From Culex pipiens pallens (lineage: Eukaryota; Arthropoda; Insecta; Diptera; Culicidae), in the NCBI RefSeq assembly GCF_016801865.2, contig NC_068938.1, forward strand, positions 7,325,101 through 7,389,100: a stretch of DNA of 64,000 bases, given 5' to 3'. The notes beneath the pieces are model-generated. The model was not told the origin of the DNA. It worked only from the letters and a program-made list of their open reading frames with translations, and made no database searches. Position 1 is the first letter of the stretch. Every line of letters starts with the position of its first letter. Below are positions 1 through 11,490 of this stretch, in pieces. The position numbers and the translations under genes are program-made.

Positions 1-1088
1 ATTTTTGTTTTTTTTTTAAATTAAATTTAAATTGAAGATTTTTTTTAAATTAAATTTTGTGTACAGAATTCTTTTTTGAATTTAAGGCCGATGCAAATAT
101 TTAAACAAGTTTTTGTCCCTCGGCCCTGGCCGAGGTCAAGGGGGGGAGAAAAAAAAATTAAATAACAAGCCATAATCTTCACATTTAAATGAAAAAAAGT
201 GTTTTAAAATGCATTTTACACTAGTTCAGTTGTTTTGCAATCATTAGTTTTCAAAAAATCTAAGATTTCATGAAAACAAAAATTGTATCGAAAAAAAAGA
301 TTTTGCATCGAAAATTTTCAAAAAATCTTAAGATTTTTTAATAAACCCAAACATGCTTAAAAATGATTTTAAACGCAGGAGAATGTATTTTAATTTGATT
401 TCAGCTGGTTGCACTTGAATTTTCATTGAAATTTTGAAGTTAATTGTAAAAATATTTTTTTGCCCCCTTATTTTTTCGGGCCAATTTTGAAGGGGGGGGG
501 TGACAAAAACTTTTAAAAATATTTGTACCAGCCTAATGTAAAATTTAAAAATAATGATTTTTTAAATTCAATATTTAATTAAAAAATTGAAGATTTTTAA
601 AAATAAATATAAATTTATGAGTTTTGCAATAAAATATAAAATTTAAAAATTTTCGACTTTGTAAAAGAAATTAAATAGTTTTTTTTAATTAAATTGAAGA
701 TGTTTTTTGAATTCAATAAATTTTTGATTTTTGAAATGAAATATATGATTTAAAATTTTTGAGTTGAGAAATTATTTTATTCATTTGCTAAATAACATAA
801 TAAATTATATTTTTTTGGAAATTCAATACTAAATTTAGAAGCTAGTGAGTTTTAAAGATTTAATAAAATTGATTTTTGAATCAAATATTATATTAACAAG
901 TTTTTGCTTTATTAAGTTAAATATTAAATTGAGAAATTGTTGGTTTTTAAAATAAAATATTAAATTAAGGATCATTTGATTTTATAAATTAAATAATTAA
1001 ATATAAATTAAATTTATGAATCTTAAATTTTGAAATTTTTGAAATTTGCTTATTCCAAACGTAAATATCAAATATGCTTCATCAAAAT
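1..1088. other. AT-rich repeat-derived DNA, no gene
   Basis: Very AT-rich sequence with many short TTTAAATT-like strings. It holds a perfect 18-bp hairpin at 118-135 (CCTCGGCC, CT, GGCCGAGG) beside a G run, and a copy of a dispersed repeat at about 184-530. I see no coding signal. Confidence 0.6.
184..530 (+). repeat. Dispersed repeat family A, copy 1
   Basis: This stretch recurs, diverged, at 31660-31920, 53575-53935 and 55855-56040. Shared landmarks in the same order are a 'CAGTTG...TTGCAATCATTAG' or similar segment, 'TTTTCAAAAAATCTAAG', 'TTTCAGCTGGTTGC' or 'TTTCAGCTGATTGCC', 'AAATTTTGAAGTT', and a 3' part reading 'TTTTTCGGGCCAATTTTGAAG' with variants, followed by a G run and a 'GACAAAAACT' string. 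No ORF, terminal inverted repeat or target duplication is visible, so its class is unknown. Confidence 0.6.
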
Positions 1089-1244
1089 CTGGAGTTTTTT
1101 AAAAGGTCCAATAAACCAAATTTTCAATTTTTGCTTTTTGGGTGTTTTTTAATACTCCTGACTCTAGGCGGTTTCAAAATTACCCAAAAAGTAAAAACTG
1201 AAAATTTGGTTCATTGGACCTTTTTTTTAAAAAAAAAACTCCAG
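1089..1244. mobile_element. 156-bp palindromic MITE, copy 1
   Basis: The element begins CTGGAGTTTTTTAAAAGG and ends with the near reverse complement (CCTTTTTT...AAACTCCAG), so both arms pair almost end to end around a short centre holding 'CCTGACTCTAGGCGG'. A second copy at 36846-37002 shares the termini and the internal 'TTTTTGCTTTTTGGGTG'. It encodes nothing; the short ORF starting at 1074 is an artefact of it. The flanks AAAAT and CAATG are only weakly alike, so the target duplication here has decayed. Confidence 0.75.
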
Positions 1245-2670
1245 CAATGTATTTTTATACTTATTCTTAAAATATTTAAATATTTTGAGCAATAATTATA
1301 ATTGAAAATTTCACTCTTTGTGAAAGTTTTTGCTTCGATTTTAAAAAATGAATCAAAAGTCCAAGTTTAAACTAAAAAAACTAAATTACAAAAACCAATG
1401 ATTAAAAAATAACTGAACAGATGTTTAATGCATTCAAACATATTATTTTTAATTATTCGTTAATGTCGAATTTAAAATTGAACATTTTAAATGAACATTG
1501 TTATTTTATAATTTGCAATCAATATCTTTAAATTTTCTTTTAATTTTTTTTTCGGAATCAAAAAATGTTTTTCATTTTAAAGTTAACTTTATTATTTTAG
1601 CAAATTATTTGTGGCTCTAGAAGTATTCGGAAAAATTGATGAGTGTTCACCCTGTATAAATGTATTTAAAATATATTTCATAGTTAAATGGAATTTGAGA
1701 AGCAAAATTTAAAAAAATACCATTTTCATTGTGAAAACATATCATAAATGAACAAATCTTCAACAACAAATGCCTAAATATTATGTTTCCTTTTTTCACA
1801 CCTCCTAAAATGTATATTTTTTTCTAAATTATACTTAATTATTCATTCATTCTAACGTTAACGATATATTTTTAAATTATATTTATCCATCTATCCAGGT
1901 TTGCAAACAGTTTCCAATTGCGATTTTGTGATTATTTTTAATTTTTTTAAGTCTCGGATAAAGCAAAGTTCATTGTAAACAAAAAATATTTTTTGTTTGA
2001 ATATTTTTATAATTTATTGTCATATGAGCAGTTAAATGATTCATGAAATATATTGAAAAAAGTTTTAATATTTGATGAAATTAAAATTCTGTTTCGAAAA
2101 CAGATATTCTAAAAATTATTGACAATTATGTTGCTTCATTGAAATAAACTTGTCTTATCTAATGGATTAGCTACAATCATCCTACAATGTACAAATCGAA
2201 TTGAAAATTTAACAAAATCTTAATTTCAGAATATCTAAGTATAAAAATAACCCAAAATAAAATATAACGCAGGACACTCAAGGCTTCAATTCCCTTTTGC
2301 GATTTGTATGTTTCAATTCCCGGGGCTAAAATTAATTGCCGCCAGACAGCGCTGAATTTATCAAATCGCCTACTATGCAGTATTCCAGCACAGCAACAAC
2401 GTGATAAGCTCACTTTCCCTACCCAAAGGCTACACAGCTCGTGCTGCAAGGCTTGCTACGTTCACAGTTTGCATGCCAAGTTTGGGCTCAACAATGGGGT
2501 CCATTTTTCGGTCCCAAAAATATCTCGTTACTCAACAAGTGGAGCAATTCAATTGTGTGACCTTTGAAAACGGAAAACCGGTCGAATTTTTATATGTTCG
2601 TGAGATAAAAGAGAAACCATTCATCCCGCGAGAGCGTGTGTACGTGTGCAATCTCACAGTGACATAACGA
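1245..2670. other. AT-rich sequence, then mixed sequence before the tRNA
   Basis: AT-rich to about 2270, then more balanced sequence from 2270 to 2670. Overlapping short ORFs on both strands in 2177-2667 look like chance products: they have no recognisable motif and conflict with one another. I see nothing definable. Confidence 0.4.
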
Positions 2671-2744
2671 GGCGCCGTGGCTTAGTTGGTTAAAGCGCCT
2701 GTCTAGTAAACAGGAGATCGTGAGTTCGAATCTCGCCGGAGCCT
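2671..2744 (+). tRNA. tRNA-Thr, anticodon AGT
   Basis: A 74-base cloverleaf decoding threonine. The D stem GCTT/AAGC is perfect. The anticodon stem CCTGT/ACAGG closes the loop CTAGTAA, which gives anticodon AGT. The T stem GTGAG/CTCGC has one U-G wobble around loop TTCGAAT. The acceptor stem GGCGCCG/CGGAGCC has a single G4-A69 mismatch, followed by discriminator T. Box A lies near 2678-2688 and box B near 2723-2733. A run of nine T begins about 25 bases past the 3' end and would serve as a Pol III terminator. No target-site duplication or SINE body flanks it, unlike the tRNA-like heads elsewhere in the window. The acceptor mismatch leaves some chance that it is a decaying copy. Confidence 0.85.
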
Positions 2745-5227
2745 TCCCGATGAGTCATCGTCGGAGAACTTTTTTTTTCAAATTCTCTGTCAGCACCTAA
2801 CCTTGATCGTGAAAACTAATCCACATCTCTCGGAGATTTTTTCCCACCCAACAAATTAAGTCGTCGCCGGTAAATATTTCCACCTTCGTTCGATGAGGGC
2901 GCGCGCGATCTTGTTTATTTTCATATCGCTTTCCACACCATTCCTAGGGTGCTTCTCTTTCACTTGCCTCTGGTTCAAACCAACCGGAAAACAAGGAAAT
3001 AAATCAACGTACGCGAACGCTCACCAGGTTTCGACTCAGCGCCAACCGTAAAGCGTAGCGCCGGCCTGGGTTGGCTGTTTGTAACGAAACATTGGCTGTT
3101 TTCCATCGGTTGGGAGCAGGGTTTTCTCACTTGGTTTACACAGTGAAAATTTTTACAAATAATGGATTTTTTTTTTCGTTTATAAAACATGTTCCGTCAG
3201 TGGTGGTGTGGGTCAAAAAACGATACACCTCTCGCTATTTCTTAATAACAAAAACAATTTAAATAACATCAAACATCTTTAAACTTAAAATTGTTCCTAG
3301 ATAGTTTACTAACAAACCTTCGGCATTAAGATCGTTTAAAAATTGACCCAAATTCATCTTTTAGAAGGGGTGACATTGGATCATATGAAACTTAAATGAC
3401 GCTCTAATACATGAATATGATAAAAACAAGTCATCCAACAGTGTTTCTTCTTCGAAAGAATCGTATTGACATTCTACAATGTTTGAAATAGAGATTTTCA
3501 AACATTTGGGTACTTTTCAAGCAATTCCAATTTATAAATTAAAATGTTGATTTTTTGAGAGGACTTTTTTGGCCTAAAACGAACCTCAAATCTAAACAGC
3601 TGCAAAAATAATAAGATTTGTTCTAGGAGTGATTTTTTTTCAGCTAGGTCATCTTATGATGCCCTCTATAAAAACCCTTTTAACAGAATTTAGTTTCATT
3701 GAGAAGAACCTGAGAAATGGTAAAATTCGTAAAAAATCATTTTGACCTAATCTCAAACACCCCCATAATTTTGTTGAGCAACTCTATAACTTCATTTCTT
3801 TGAAAATAAATTATTCCAATTTGATGGATTATTAATAAACGTAGGCTTTGAAAAATACCTAAGATTTTTTTCCCTTTGGTATTTGGGAAAACATTGAAGG
3901 GAGGAGTGAAGTTTTGTGACAATTTGATGCCCTCTGATTTTTTCCCAAAATTGTAACTCAAACTATGCTGTCAAACCAAAAAACCTCAATAAATTGAATA
4001 ACAACTGATTTCAGCATTCATTTCAATGTTTATGCATCTGGCAAACAGGGTAATTTTGCATAGTATTTTGTTTTGAAAATATATTCAAATAATACAAAAA
4101 AAAACTATATAAATAAATTCTAAAACTTAACATTCGCAATGGCATACCTGTTATAATGTAATACACATTTTGTGATACTTTTAGCAATGAATTTATAAAA
4201 GTTAGGTTTTAATTATGAAAATTATCAAAGTATGAAGCCTAAACTGCCTAAATTTCTTGAAGGTTTATTTTTATTTTTTTCCGTGTTTATAAGTCATTTT
4301 GACCATTTTGCGGTACTTGTTTTTCATCTTTCATTCTTTAACCTTCAATAATTATTTTTTGGTTTTTTTTTGTTTTTTTTTTTAACATCTTTCAATCACT
4401 TTTTACATGGTGTGTTTTGCGTTTTATTTGAGTAAACATTTTTACAGCTTAAGACACAATCATAACAAACATTATAATCAATTTTACATTTTTCGACACA
4501 TTGGCAAAGGCATATAAAACAAGTCTATTAAGCAAACACCTGATTAAAAACCGAGATTATCTTTTTAATTAAATTGGTTGATAATTTAATTTTGATTGAT
4601 TTTTTTTTAGTTTCGATGCAGCCCTCAGGCTAGTAAAAAAAATATTTTAAGTTGTAATTCCTTATCACAAAATGTTTGATTCATTGTAACAGTAATGCCA
4701 ACGTAAAAAAATCATAGTATCGTTAAATTCATTTGAAAAAATGTTTTTTCAAGAGTTGTTTTTCTATGTGTGATTCAAACAATCAAAATTTGCGAAGAGC
4801 CTAAAAGTTCTCTGATTTATTAAAAATGCAAAAATAAACGTTATTCGTTTTGACAGCATGATATGAACTCGGTAGGTTGTTTTAAAAGGGTAAAATTTTT
4901 GAATGGTTTTAAATAGAGACAATCTGTTTAATTTTATATTTCCTCATCTGAGGAAATTTCAACGATTAATGTGAGGCTTTTTTTGCAACTTCGGAAGTAT
5001 TTGAAAAATTGCAGTTTCCTCGGGTTCATTGAACTTTGACTATATTTGGAATCAAAGTAAATGTGTTAAGGCGAATACTTTTAAAAACATTGACAAATGA
5101 AAATAAAGTAAAATAGGAAAACGCTGCTACATAGAAAAATAAATGTAATTTAACACGACTCATAAAATTATCAAAAGTGAAAAAAACAGATAACAAAAAG
5201 AGGCAAAGTTATTCGAAGAATAAAAAA
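2745..5227. other. Unannotated intergenic or intronic DNA
   Basis: After the tRNA come about 300 bases of more GC-rich sequence, then AT-rich DNA with homopolymer runs. A phrase 'GGGGTGACATTGGATC' near 3367 recalls similar wording near 39886, 48993 and 54560, suggesting old repeat fragments. No exon-like or RNA feature is convincing. Confidence 0.4.
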
Positions 5228-7210
5228 TCACGGCGTGTTTTCTAGAACAAACATTTCAAGAAAAAATAGTCATCATTACTGTCAAATGTGACTTATAGGA
5301 AATTTTCTCAGCTTTTCCAATGCTTCTAAGAGCGAAATGTTTCATCGGAAAATTTCTGAGATATCTATTTTTTAAGTTTTTTTTTTGTTCTAAATTCCTT
5401 TATTATTTATTGAAAACTTTGTAATAACTATTCTGGAAACATGTCATACGATGTTTTTCATGTGCCATTTACTCATCAAATTGTGCAAAACAAGGCAAGA
5501 AACAACTTTGGAGAAGGTTGCAAATTGCTAAATATTTTTAAAATTAGCTAGGATTTAGCTTGAATTAAGCTGATAAACCCGATTTTTTTGTTGCATGTTT
5601 GAGATTAATTAGGATATCACTAGATTTTTATAAAAAAAAAACATATTTCCTTAACGTGAAGACTTTCATCATTGCCATGATTTTTGTGTCCCTATCAATA
5701 TTTTGACAAAATTCCTTATACAAGTTGTTTAAAATAGTGCCCTACACATGCTGATTCTTTTTGGTACACGGAGAAAAAAGAGTTCCCAAAATCGTGAACA
5801 AGCGTTCATGAAAATAGGAACCACGAACAAAGTGTTCAAATCTCATGGTACGATTCCGAAAAACGTACCATGGAATTTGAACACTTTGTTCGTGGTTCCC
5901 ATTTTCATGAACCCTTGTTCACGATTTTAGGAACTCTTTTTTCTCCGTGTAACGATTAATCTATTCCTTGCGAAGTTATGGAAATCGTCATTAATCAATG
6001 ATTGCCAACTAGGACGTCAATGATTGTAGCACAAAATTATATAAATTTTGAAGCGCAATTGACTTAGATCAAAAATTCCTTCAGTGGCTTCAAGAAGGCT
6101 ACAACTGGCACATGCTGATTCATTTTGGTGCAGAAGTTTGTTAAATTGAATTCAATAGAGCACATTTTAGAGTTATGATCAATTATCTTCGAAAATGATC
6201 AACGGCTTCATCTTAACCAAACATTAATCAATTGCATGGATACAAAATATGTTATATACTCAAAATTCAACTAAAAATTACTGTGGCGAGCTTCAAGAGA
6301 AAAACTTTTCATGAGTATGAAATGATTTTTATAATTTTTATGTTGTATGAAATGATCAAGGAATCAGCAATATTATCTTATCTTTTTGAAACGTTTTAAA
6401 AATACTTTGATTTTTGTTGGAATGGAAGCCTCTGTTTGATTTTTTCTGTTAAATAATATTTTATTTTTGTTTAAACCAAAAAATGTATGTGGCAGTTTTT
6501 TCAACATTCAGAGTCAAAACACACAAATTTTACTCCTACATTTAAATGCATTTTCAACAGTAAAACTTTTTTTTCGTTATTTCATACACATGAGAAAATT
6601 TTGAACCTTGCAACAGTAATTGGTTGTACATATTTGATGTTAAATCATCTTTTGGATCCATGTTCCCGGTTCATGTATGCTTTAAGAAGTATCATATGTA
6701 TTCATAAAATCCATTAATAAACTTAACAATCTCAAACCTGCAAAAAATCGATTGTATCTGCTCAATAAGAGCAGACACGTGATATTTGTACACAAAAATT
6801 GTGTATTTATCTTCTAATTCTTGTAAATAATATTTTTAAGAAGGTTTTTTTGATTTTCATTGTTGAATAAATCCCATATGTTCAAAACTCGGTTAAAATT
6901 AATTTAATTTTTTTAGCGATTTGCAACCTTCTCCAAAGTTGTTTCTTGCCTTGTTTTGCACAATTTGATGAGTAAATGGCACATGAAAAACATCATATGA
7001 CAAGTTTCCAGAATAGTTATTATACAGTTTACAATAAATAATAAAGGAATTTAGAACAAAAAACTTAAAAAATAGATATCTCAGAAATTTCCCGATGAAA
7101 CATTTCGCTCTTAGAAGCATTGGAAAGCTGAGAAAATTTCCTATAAGACACATTTGACAGTAGCGATGACTATTTTTTCTCCTTAAGGTTGCCCAGAAAA
7201 CACGCCGTGA
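5228..7210. mobile_element. 2-kb foldback element with about 300-bp terminal inverted repeats
   Basis: The left arm 5228-5533 and right arm 6912-7210 are near-identical reverse complements. The outer ends read TCACGGCGTG and CACGCCGTGA. Each arm carries 'GAAAATTTTCTCAGC', 'AAGAGCGAAATGTTTCATC' and 'AACAAGGCAAGAAACAACTT' or its complement. The roughly 1.4-kb interior is AT-rich, has no transposase-like ORF, and contains the separate MITE at 5765-5951. The flanks offer only 'AA' as a possible duplication, so superfamily is not assigned. The 84-residue ORF at 6899-7153 lies inside the arm and has no recognisable content. Confidence 0.8.
5765..5951. mobile_element. 187-bp palindromic MITE nested in the foldback
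   Basis: The termini TACACGGAGAAAAAAGAG and CTCTTTTTTCTCCGTGTA are reverse complements. Pairing continues inward through 'TCGTGAACAAG', 'TTCATGAAAAT', 'GGAACCACGAACAAAGTGTTC' in part, and 'CATGGTACG' to a loop of roughly 10 bases near 5858. The terminal TA may be the duplicated target, as in Tc1/mariner-type MITEs. It is non-coding. Its position inside 5228-7210 suggests it inserted into that element. Confidence 0.8.
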
Positions 7211-9862
7211 AAATGGTATTGAAAAATAATTGTAGTTCAGGGAAATAAAAAAAAAGCAAATAAATCATTTGAGGATTATTTTTTTTCTCTGTGCATCTCA
7301 GCCGTATGTATCCCCATGTTCCTAACGTGTAAAATCCATTCACGTTTTAAAGTTCAATGTTTCCCACAGGTCGAGTGACAGAAAACAGAACCCAGTTGAG
7401 TTTGGAGCTTCCACCGTGTTTCCCGACTTTAAATTTTTCTCCAGCACACGCACACCTTGCTGTGCTAGTAAGCAGGCCGGGAAGATGCGCTCGGTAAAAT
7501 GGTAATTTTTATTTTCGTTCCAAGGTCGTGCAGATATTTCTCGATGATCAAATCTTCTTCTGGTGGGGAAGCAATTGCGGCCCGACAGGGTAGAACAATA
7601 AATTATTGCCACCACCTGAAAGGGTTTGAGGAACGAGTTGGGAGGAGGAACTTTTTTCTTCACATTTTATGGTAAAAGTTCGTTGCTCGCGGCCGATTTA
7701 CACACATCTCAAGGACGCCTACTGCGATCTGATGGTCAGTTCAGGGCAGTGCATCGGGGGAAGATGCGAAAAATAAGTGTGCAAAACTGCAGCGCTGGAC
7801 CACGGCTGCGGCGATCGGCTCAGACTGATTGGCAGTTGTATGCAATGTCTTACTTCCTTGCAGGGGGATTTATTTGCATTGTTTTGATTTGAATCGATTG
7901 GCCGCGCTGATAGCACGTTGACCTTTTAGAAACAAGTATCATTTTTGTATGATTCATCATTTGAAACTTGTTTATTTTGTTTTGAATTGATATGAAATCT
8001 ATCAGTTTTTAGTTTTTACTTTTTCGATCTGCTTTCCACTCAGTAATTTTCACTTTCAGTCTGACATTTACCTGCAATTTTATCTCCATTAAAGTTCCAC
8101 TGAAAATAACCTGCTAATATCCCCCTCTCCCTCCTCAACAAAACTGCTACTGGTGGTGACGTTATCTGTCAGGTGAGCTTCCACCATCAATCACCAGAGT
8201 TTCACTGAGATTGCAAAATGCACCGTCCCCGGAGGGGTTTGACAGCGCTGCACAGATAAATGTTCACTGATATTTTCATATGCGCATTTCTAATGTTTTT
8301 TTTTGCGCTCTCTATGGATACTCCATCAGCTAGATATGATCGACTGGATTTACTACATCGCGATTTACTTTGTTTTCATTGTGGTTGAATAAATGGCTAA
8401 CTGTTTTTAGAGTTACCTTATTAAAAATTCTAAACTTTTTTGATTTTCAAAATTTCTTTGACAAATTTAAAAAGTAATTTTTAACCCTTTTCAAACTTAA
8501 CTCCATTTTCGTTATTACACTTCAGGGTAGATATTTGATTTATGGAACGCTCAGATCAAATCGCGTGATTGCAGAATGGTGACTAGATTTCACAATGTTT
8601 TTCGCGTAAAAACGATTCGATTACCCGCTCAGCTCCGTACCGTTGCGCGATGATTGATTCAATAGTTTACATTTTTTAAACAACATGTTCTATCCAGCAA
8701 CATAGTCACAATTTCCCGACAAATCCAGGCAAGCTCTGCCGGCAGACAGCTGTCATCAGCAAGATTCACAGTCCCATCGATTAAATTTAATTTTCATGGA
8801 TTACTGCGATTCGTCCCAGCGCCAACGTTGCGAGCGCTGGGAATCCTGCAGAATTTTTAAATTGAACCACATTGATTGCCCCCTCAACAAAACCTGTTGA
8901 CCGTTTCGTTCGTCAAACCAAACCGTCTACAGTGGCAGTCATTCGGCAGCATAAAAACTCATAAATCATTCCAGCGGTGCGGTGAAAAATGCATCCGCAT
9001 GCCGGTTGGCAATTCTCGAGAAACGGTTCTCGAGCCATCATCATCATCTCGGTCGCCATGGTTCTGAGAAAAGTTTGCACGAAAGGCAGAATGCGACAGC
9101 AGTAGTAAAAAATCTTTTAATTGAATCAGAATCCTTGAAATGTTACATGAGTGGAGGGAAGGAGACAATTGGATAAAACAATTTACAATATAAAATTGTT
9201 GTTTTTATTTTCATTCGAAAGGCTAAATTCTGTTATTTAGACCTTTCTAAAAGTCACGTGTAAATTGAAAAAAAAACAAGTTAAATTACCATAACAAAAA
9301 AAAAACCTTAGATATTTGGATTTTTTTTTTCTCAAAAATTAACAAAATTGAAAATTGAATCATAATTGTCTAAAAACAAATCATTCGAAAAAATATTTTT
9401 AAATAATAATCAAGCCATCAATATGTTTTCAATCTAAAAACTTGACAAATTTGAAAATGTACTTTGCGGTAGCAAGTTTAATTGATTTATTTTCAGATAA
9501 ACGTTACGTGATTTGTCAACTCAAAAAACTTGAATAGTGTTGAAAAGTATTACTTTTGATACAAGTGCTTAAAAGTTTGACTATAAAATGACAGAAAAAG
9601 CAAGTATCTTGTATTTTTCAAAAGATGAATAGTTATTTTTCAAAACACATAAACTGGTGCAGTAAAACATTACAGTTTTAACTAAAATTCAAAAGAATGC
9701 ATTTTTGTCGACATAAAAAAAGGTCAATGAAAAGTTTATTGCATGTAGTTGAATCCAATAAAAAAATCCAAATAAATCAAGGAGTTAAACAAAATATTTT
9801 TGCAATTCCGTCTTGAGCGACAAAACAGCCTACTTTTTTATCGAAATTAACAGAAACGAATA
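7211..9862. other. Unique sequence with a more GC-rich core
   Basis: From 7340 to about 9070 base composition is more balanced, with clusters such as a CATCATCATCATC run near 9038. Several overlapping ORFs of 60-107 codons run on both strands without motif, splice context or consistent codon choice. It could be intronic or intergenic regulatory DNA. 9180-9862 is AT-rich with nothing definable. Confidence 0.35.
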
Positions 9863-10200
9863 CAGTCCTGACTCAATTATCCGAAGTTTCGATTATTCAA
9901 AGATCGATCATCCGAAGGTTTGTATGGGACTTCAGACAATCGTTTCACGAACAAAAACATATTTTTCGCGTTTTTTTTTAATTTTATCACTTTGAACATC
10001 AAATTTGAGTTCTGTGACCTCATTTCAGTTAAATTTAGATGGTTGATTGCCTTTTATATTAAAAAATGCATTTTTTAACATATTTCATAACAGTAATTTG
10101 AGCCGCGATCTTTGATTTAAATATTATAAATCACTTTAGAGTAGTTTAGGAGTCATACTTCGGTAGTAAAAAAATGTGATTCGATAATCCGAAGTTTCTG
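9863..10200 (+). mobile_element. pogo/Tigger-like MITE fragment, copy 1
   Basis: After a TA the sequence reads CAGTCCTGACTCAATTATCC, the form typical of pogo-type (Tc1/mariner superfamily) terminal inverted repeats. The interior segment 10055-10160, with 'GATTTAAATATTATAAATC' and 'CACTTTAGAGTAGTTT', is a diverged match to 22595-22690, which leads to an opposite terminus ending GAGTCTGGACT at 22722. No intact right end is evident here, so this copy is partial or internally altered. No transposase ORF. Confidence 0.5.
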
Positions 10201-10479
10201 AAGAACCTAAATTGATGCTGAAAATGTGTACTTTTACAATTCTATAAAAAAAAATACTTTTCAACACTGTTTTTTTTTTTATTTTGATTTTATTTGATTT
10301 GCTATATTTGATATATTATAATTCCATTTAATAGTTGTTTATTGAAATTACATAAAAAAGCTCTATGGATACATGGCGCTGTTGGAACAAAATATATCAA
10401 ATCGAGTTATCCCATTGGAGATTTATATGTAGAAAGTTGTGTTTTACTAGCCTAAATCAGAATCTTAAAATATTGGTGA

Positions 10480-10977
10480 AAATTGTGTTTTTCTAAATTG
10501 AAAGGTTTTTGATTTTTGGTATGGATTTTTAATTGATCTGGCCTTATAGGTAGATCCATCTTTAAAAAATAATTTTTATAACAAATTTGTAGAGAAATCT
10601 TTTACCTTGTAAACGCTTTTTTGGATTTGTAAATTTCGTATTTGTAATATATTTGTAATCTTAAATTCGTTTTGATTATCTAAAGATTTTCCATTTCAAA
10701 GACATCCGTCTTTTTATGTGAACTTCGTTTGACCTTGATCCTCTGGGACCATGTTTGTCACTCAAAAATCAGCCAATATAAAGTTGTCTTTGAAGTGGAA
10801 TATCTTTTGAGAATCAAAACGGATTTACAAACCATGAAAAGCATTTTAAAGGTTAAAGATTTCTCTACAAATTTGTTATAAAAAATATTTATATATATAG
10901 TTCCACCTATAATACAAGATCAACTAAAAATCCGTACCAAAAAATCAAAAACCTAAAAAAAATTAAAAACGCAATTT
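10480..10977. mobile_element. About 500-bp foldback repeat
   Basis: Left arm 10480-10703 and right arm 10786-10977 are imperfect reverse complements. Paired landmarks include 'GGTTTTTGATTTTTGGTA' with 'TACCAAAAAATCAAAAACC', 'AACAAATTTGTAGAGAAATC' with its complement, and 'TTTCAAAGAC' with 'GTCTTTGAAG'. The loop of about 80 bases contains 'TGACCTTGATCCTCTGGGACC'-like sequence. It is non-coding, and arm divergence makes it older than the palindromes at 34.8 kb and 49.4 kb. Confidence 0.65.
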
Positions 10978-11139
10978 TTTATAATATATTAATCATCATC
11001 ACTCAGCGCCAATTTTTTTCTAACGCACTTCCTAGTGACTTAAAATATGCCCATGTGCCTTAAAACATATGAAAAAAATGGTAAAATACGTTTAGAGCAT
11101 TGAAGTTTTGTTGTATAAAAAGTAAAAAATGTGTAAATT

Positions 11140-11490
11140 TGTTTAGAGTGGTGCAACTTTTCTGGGTTGTTCAAACCAATACCTACAACTTGGCCCAATC
11201 TGAAATTTCATTCCCTAGATAAAGTTTTTTTAATACCACATTTGTATGATTGCTGCCAAAATTGTATTGTTCGAGACTTTTATGGACAAACGACTCATGC
11301 AATATGACTTATTTGGCCGCCTGGAAAGTCTTAATCAAATAAAAAAATACAAAAGAAATCAAATTTCCAGTGGAGAATTGCTCATTGTTTCAAATATGAC
11401 CAGTTATTGGAAAATAGTTGAGATACAAAACAAGATTTCTGTACTTAGTACCATCATTCAAAAACACGAGTTCTTGAGGGCATGAAAAGA
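11140..11490 (+). repeat. Dispersed repeat family B, copy 1
   Basis: A diverged match to 22300-22565. Shared strings, in order, are 'ATACCTACAACTT', 'TTTGTATG', 'ATGGACAAAC', 'ATGCAA(T/A)ATG' and 'GAGAA(T/C)TGCTCA'. The 79-codon ORF at 11246-11485 lies inside the repeat and has no recognisable domain, so I do not call it a gene. Confidence 0.45.
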
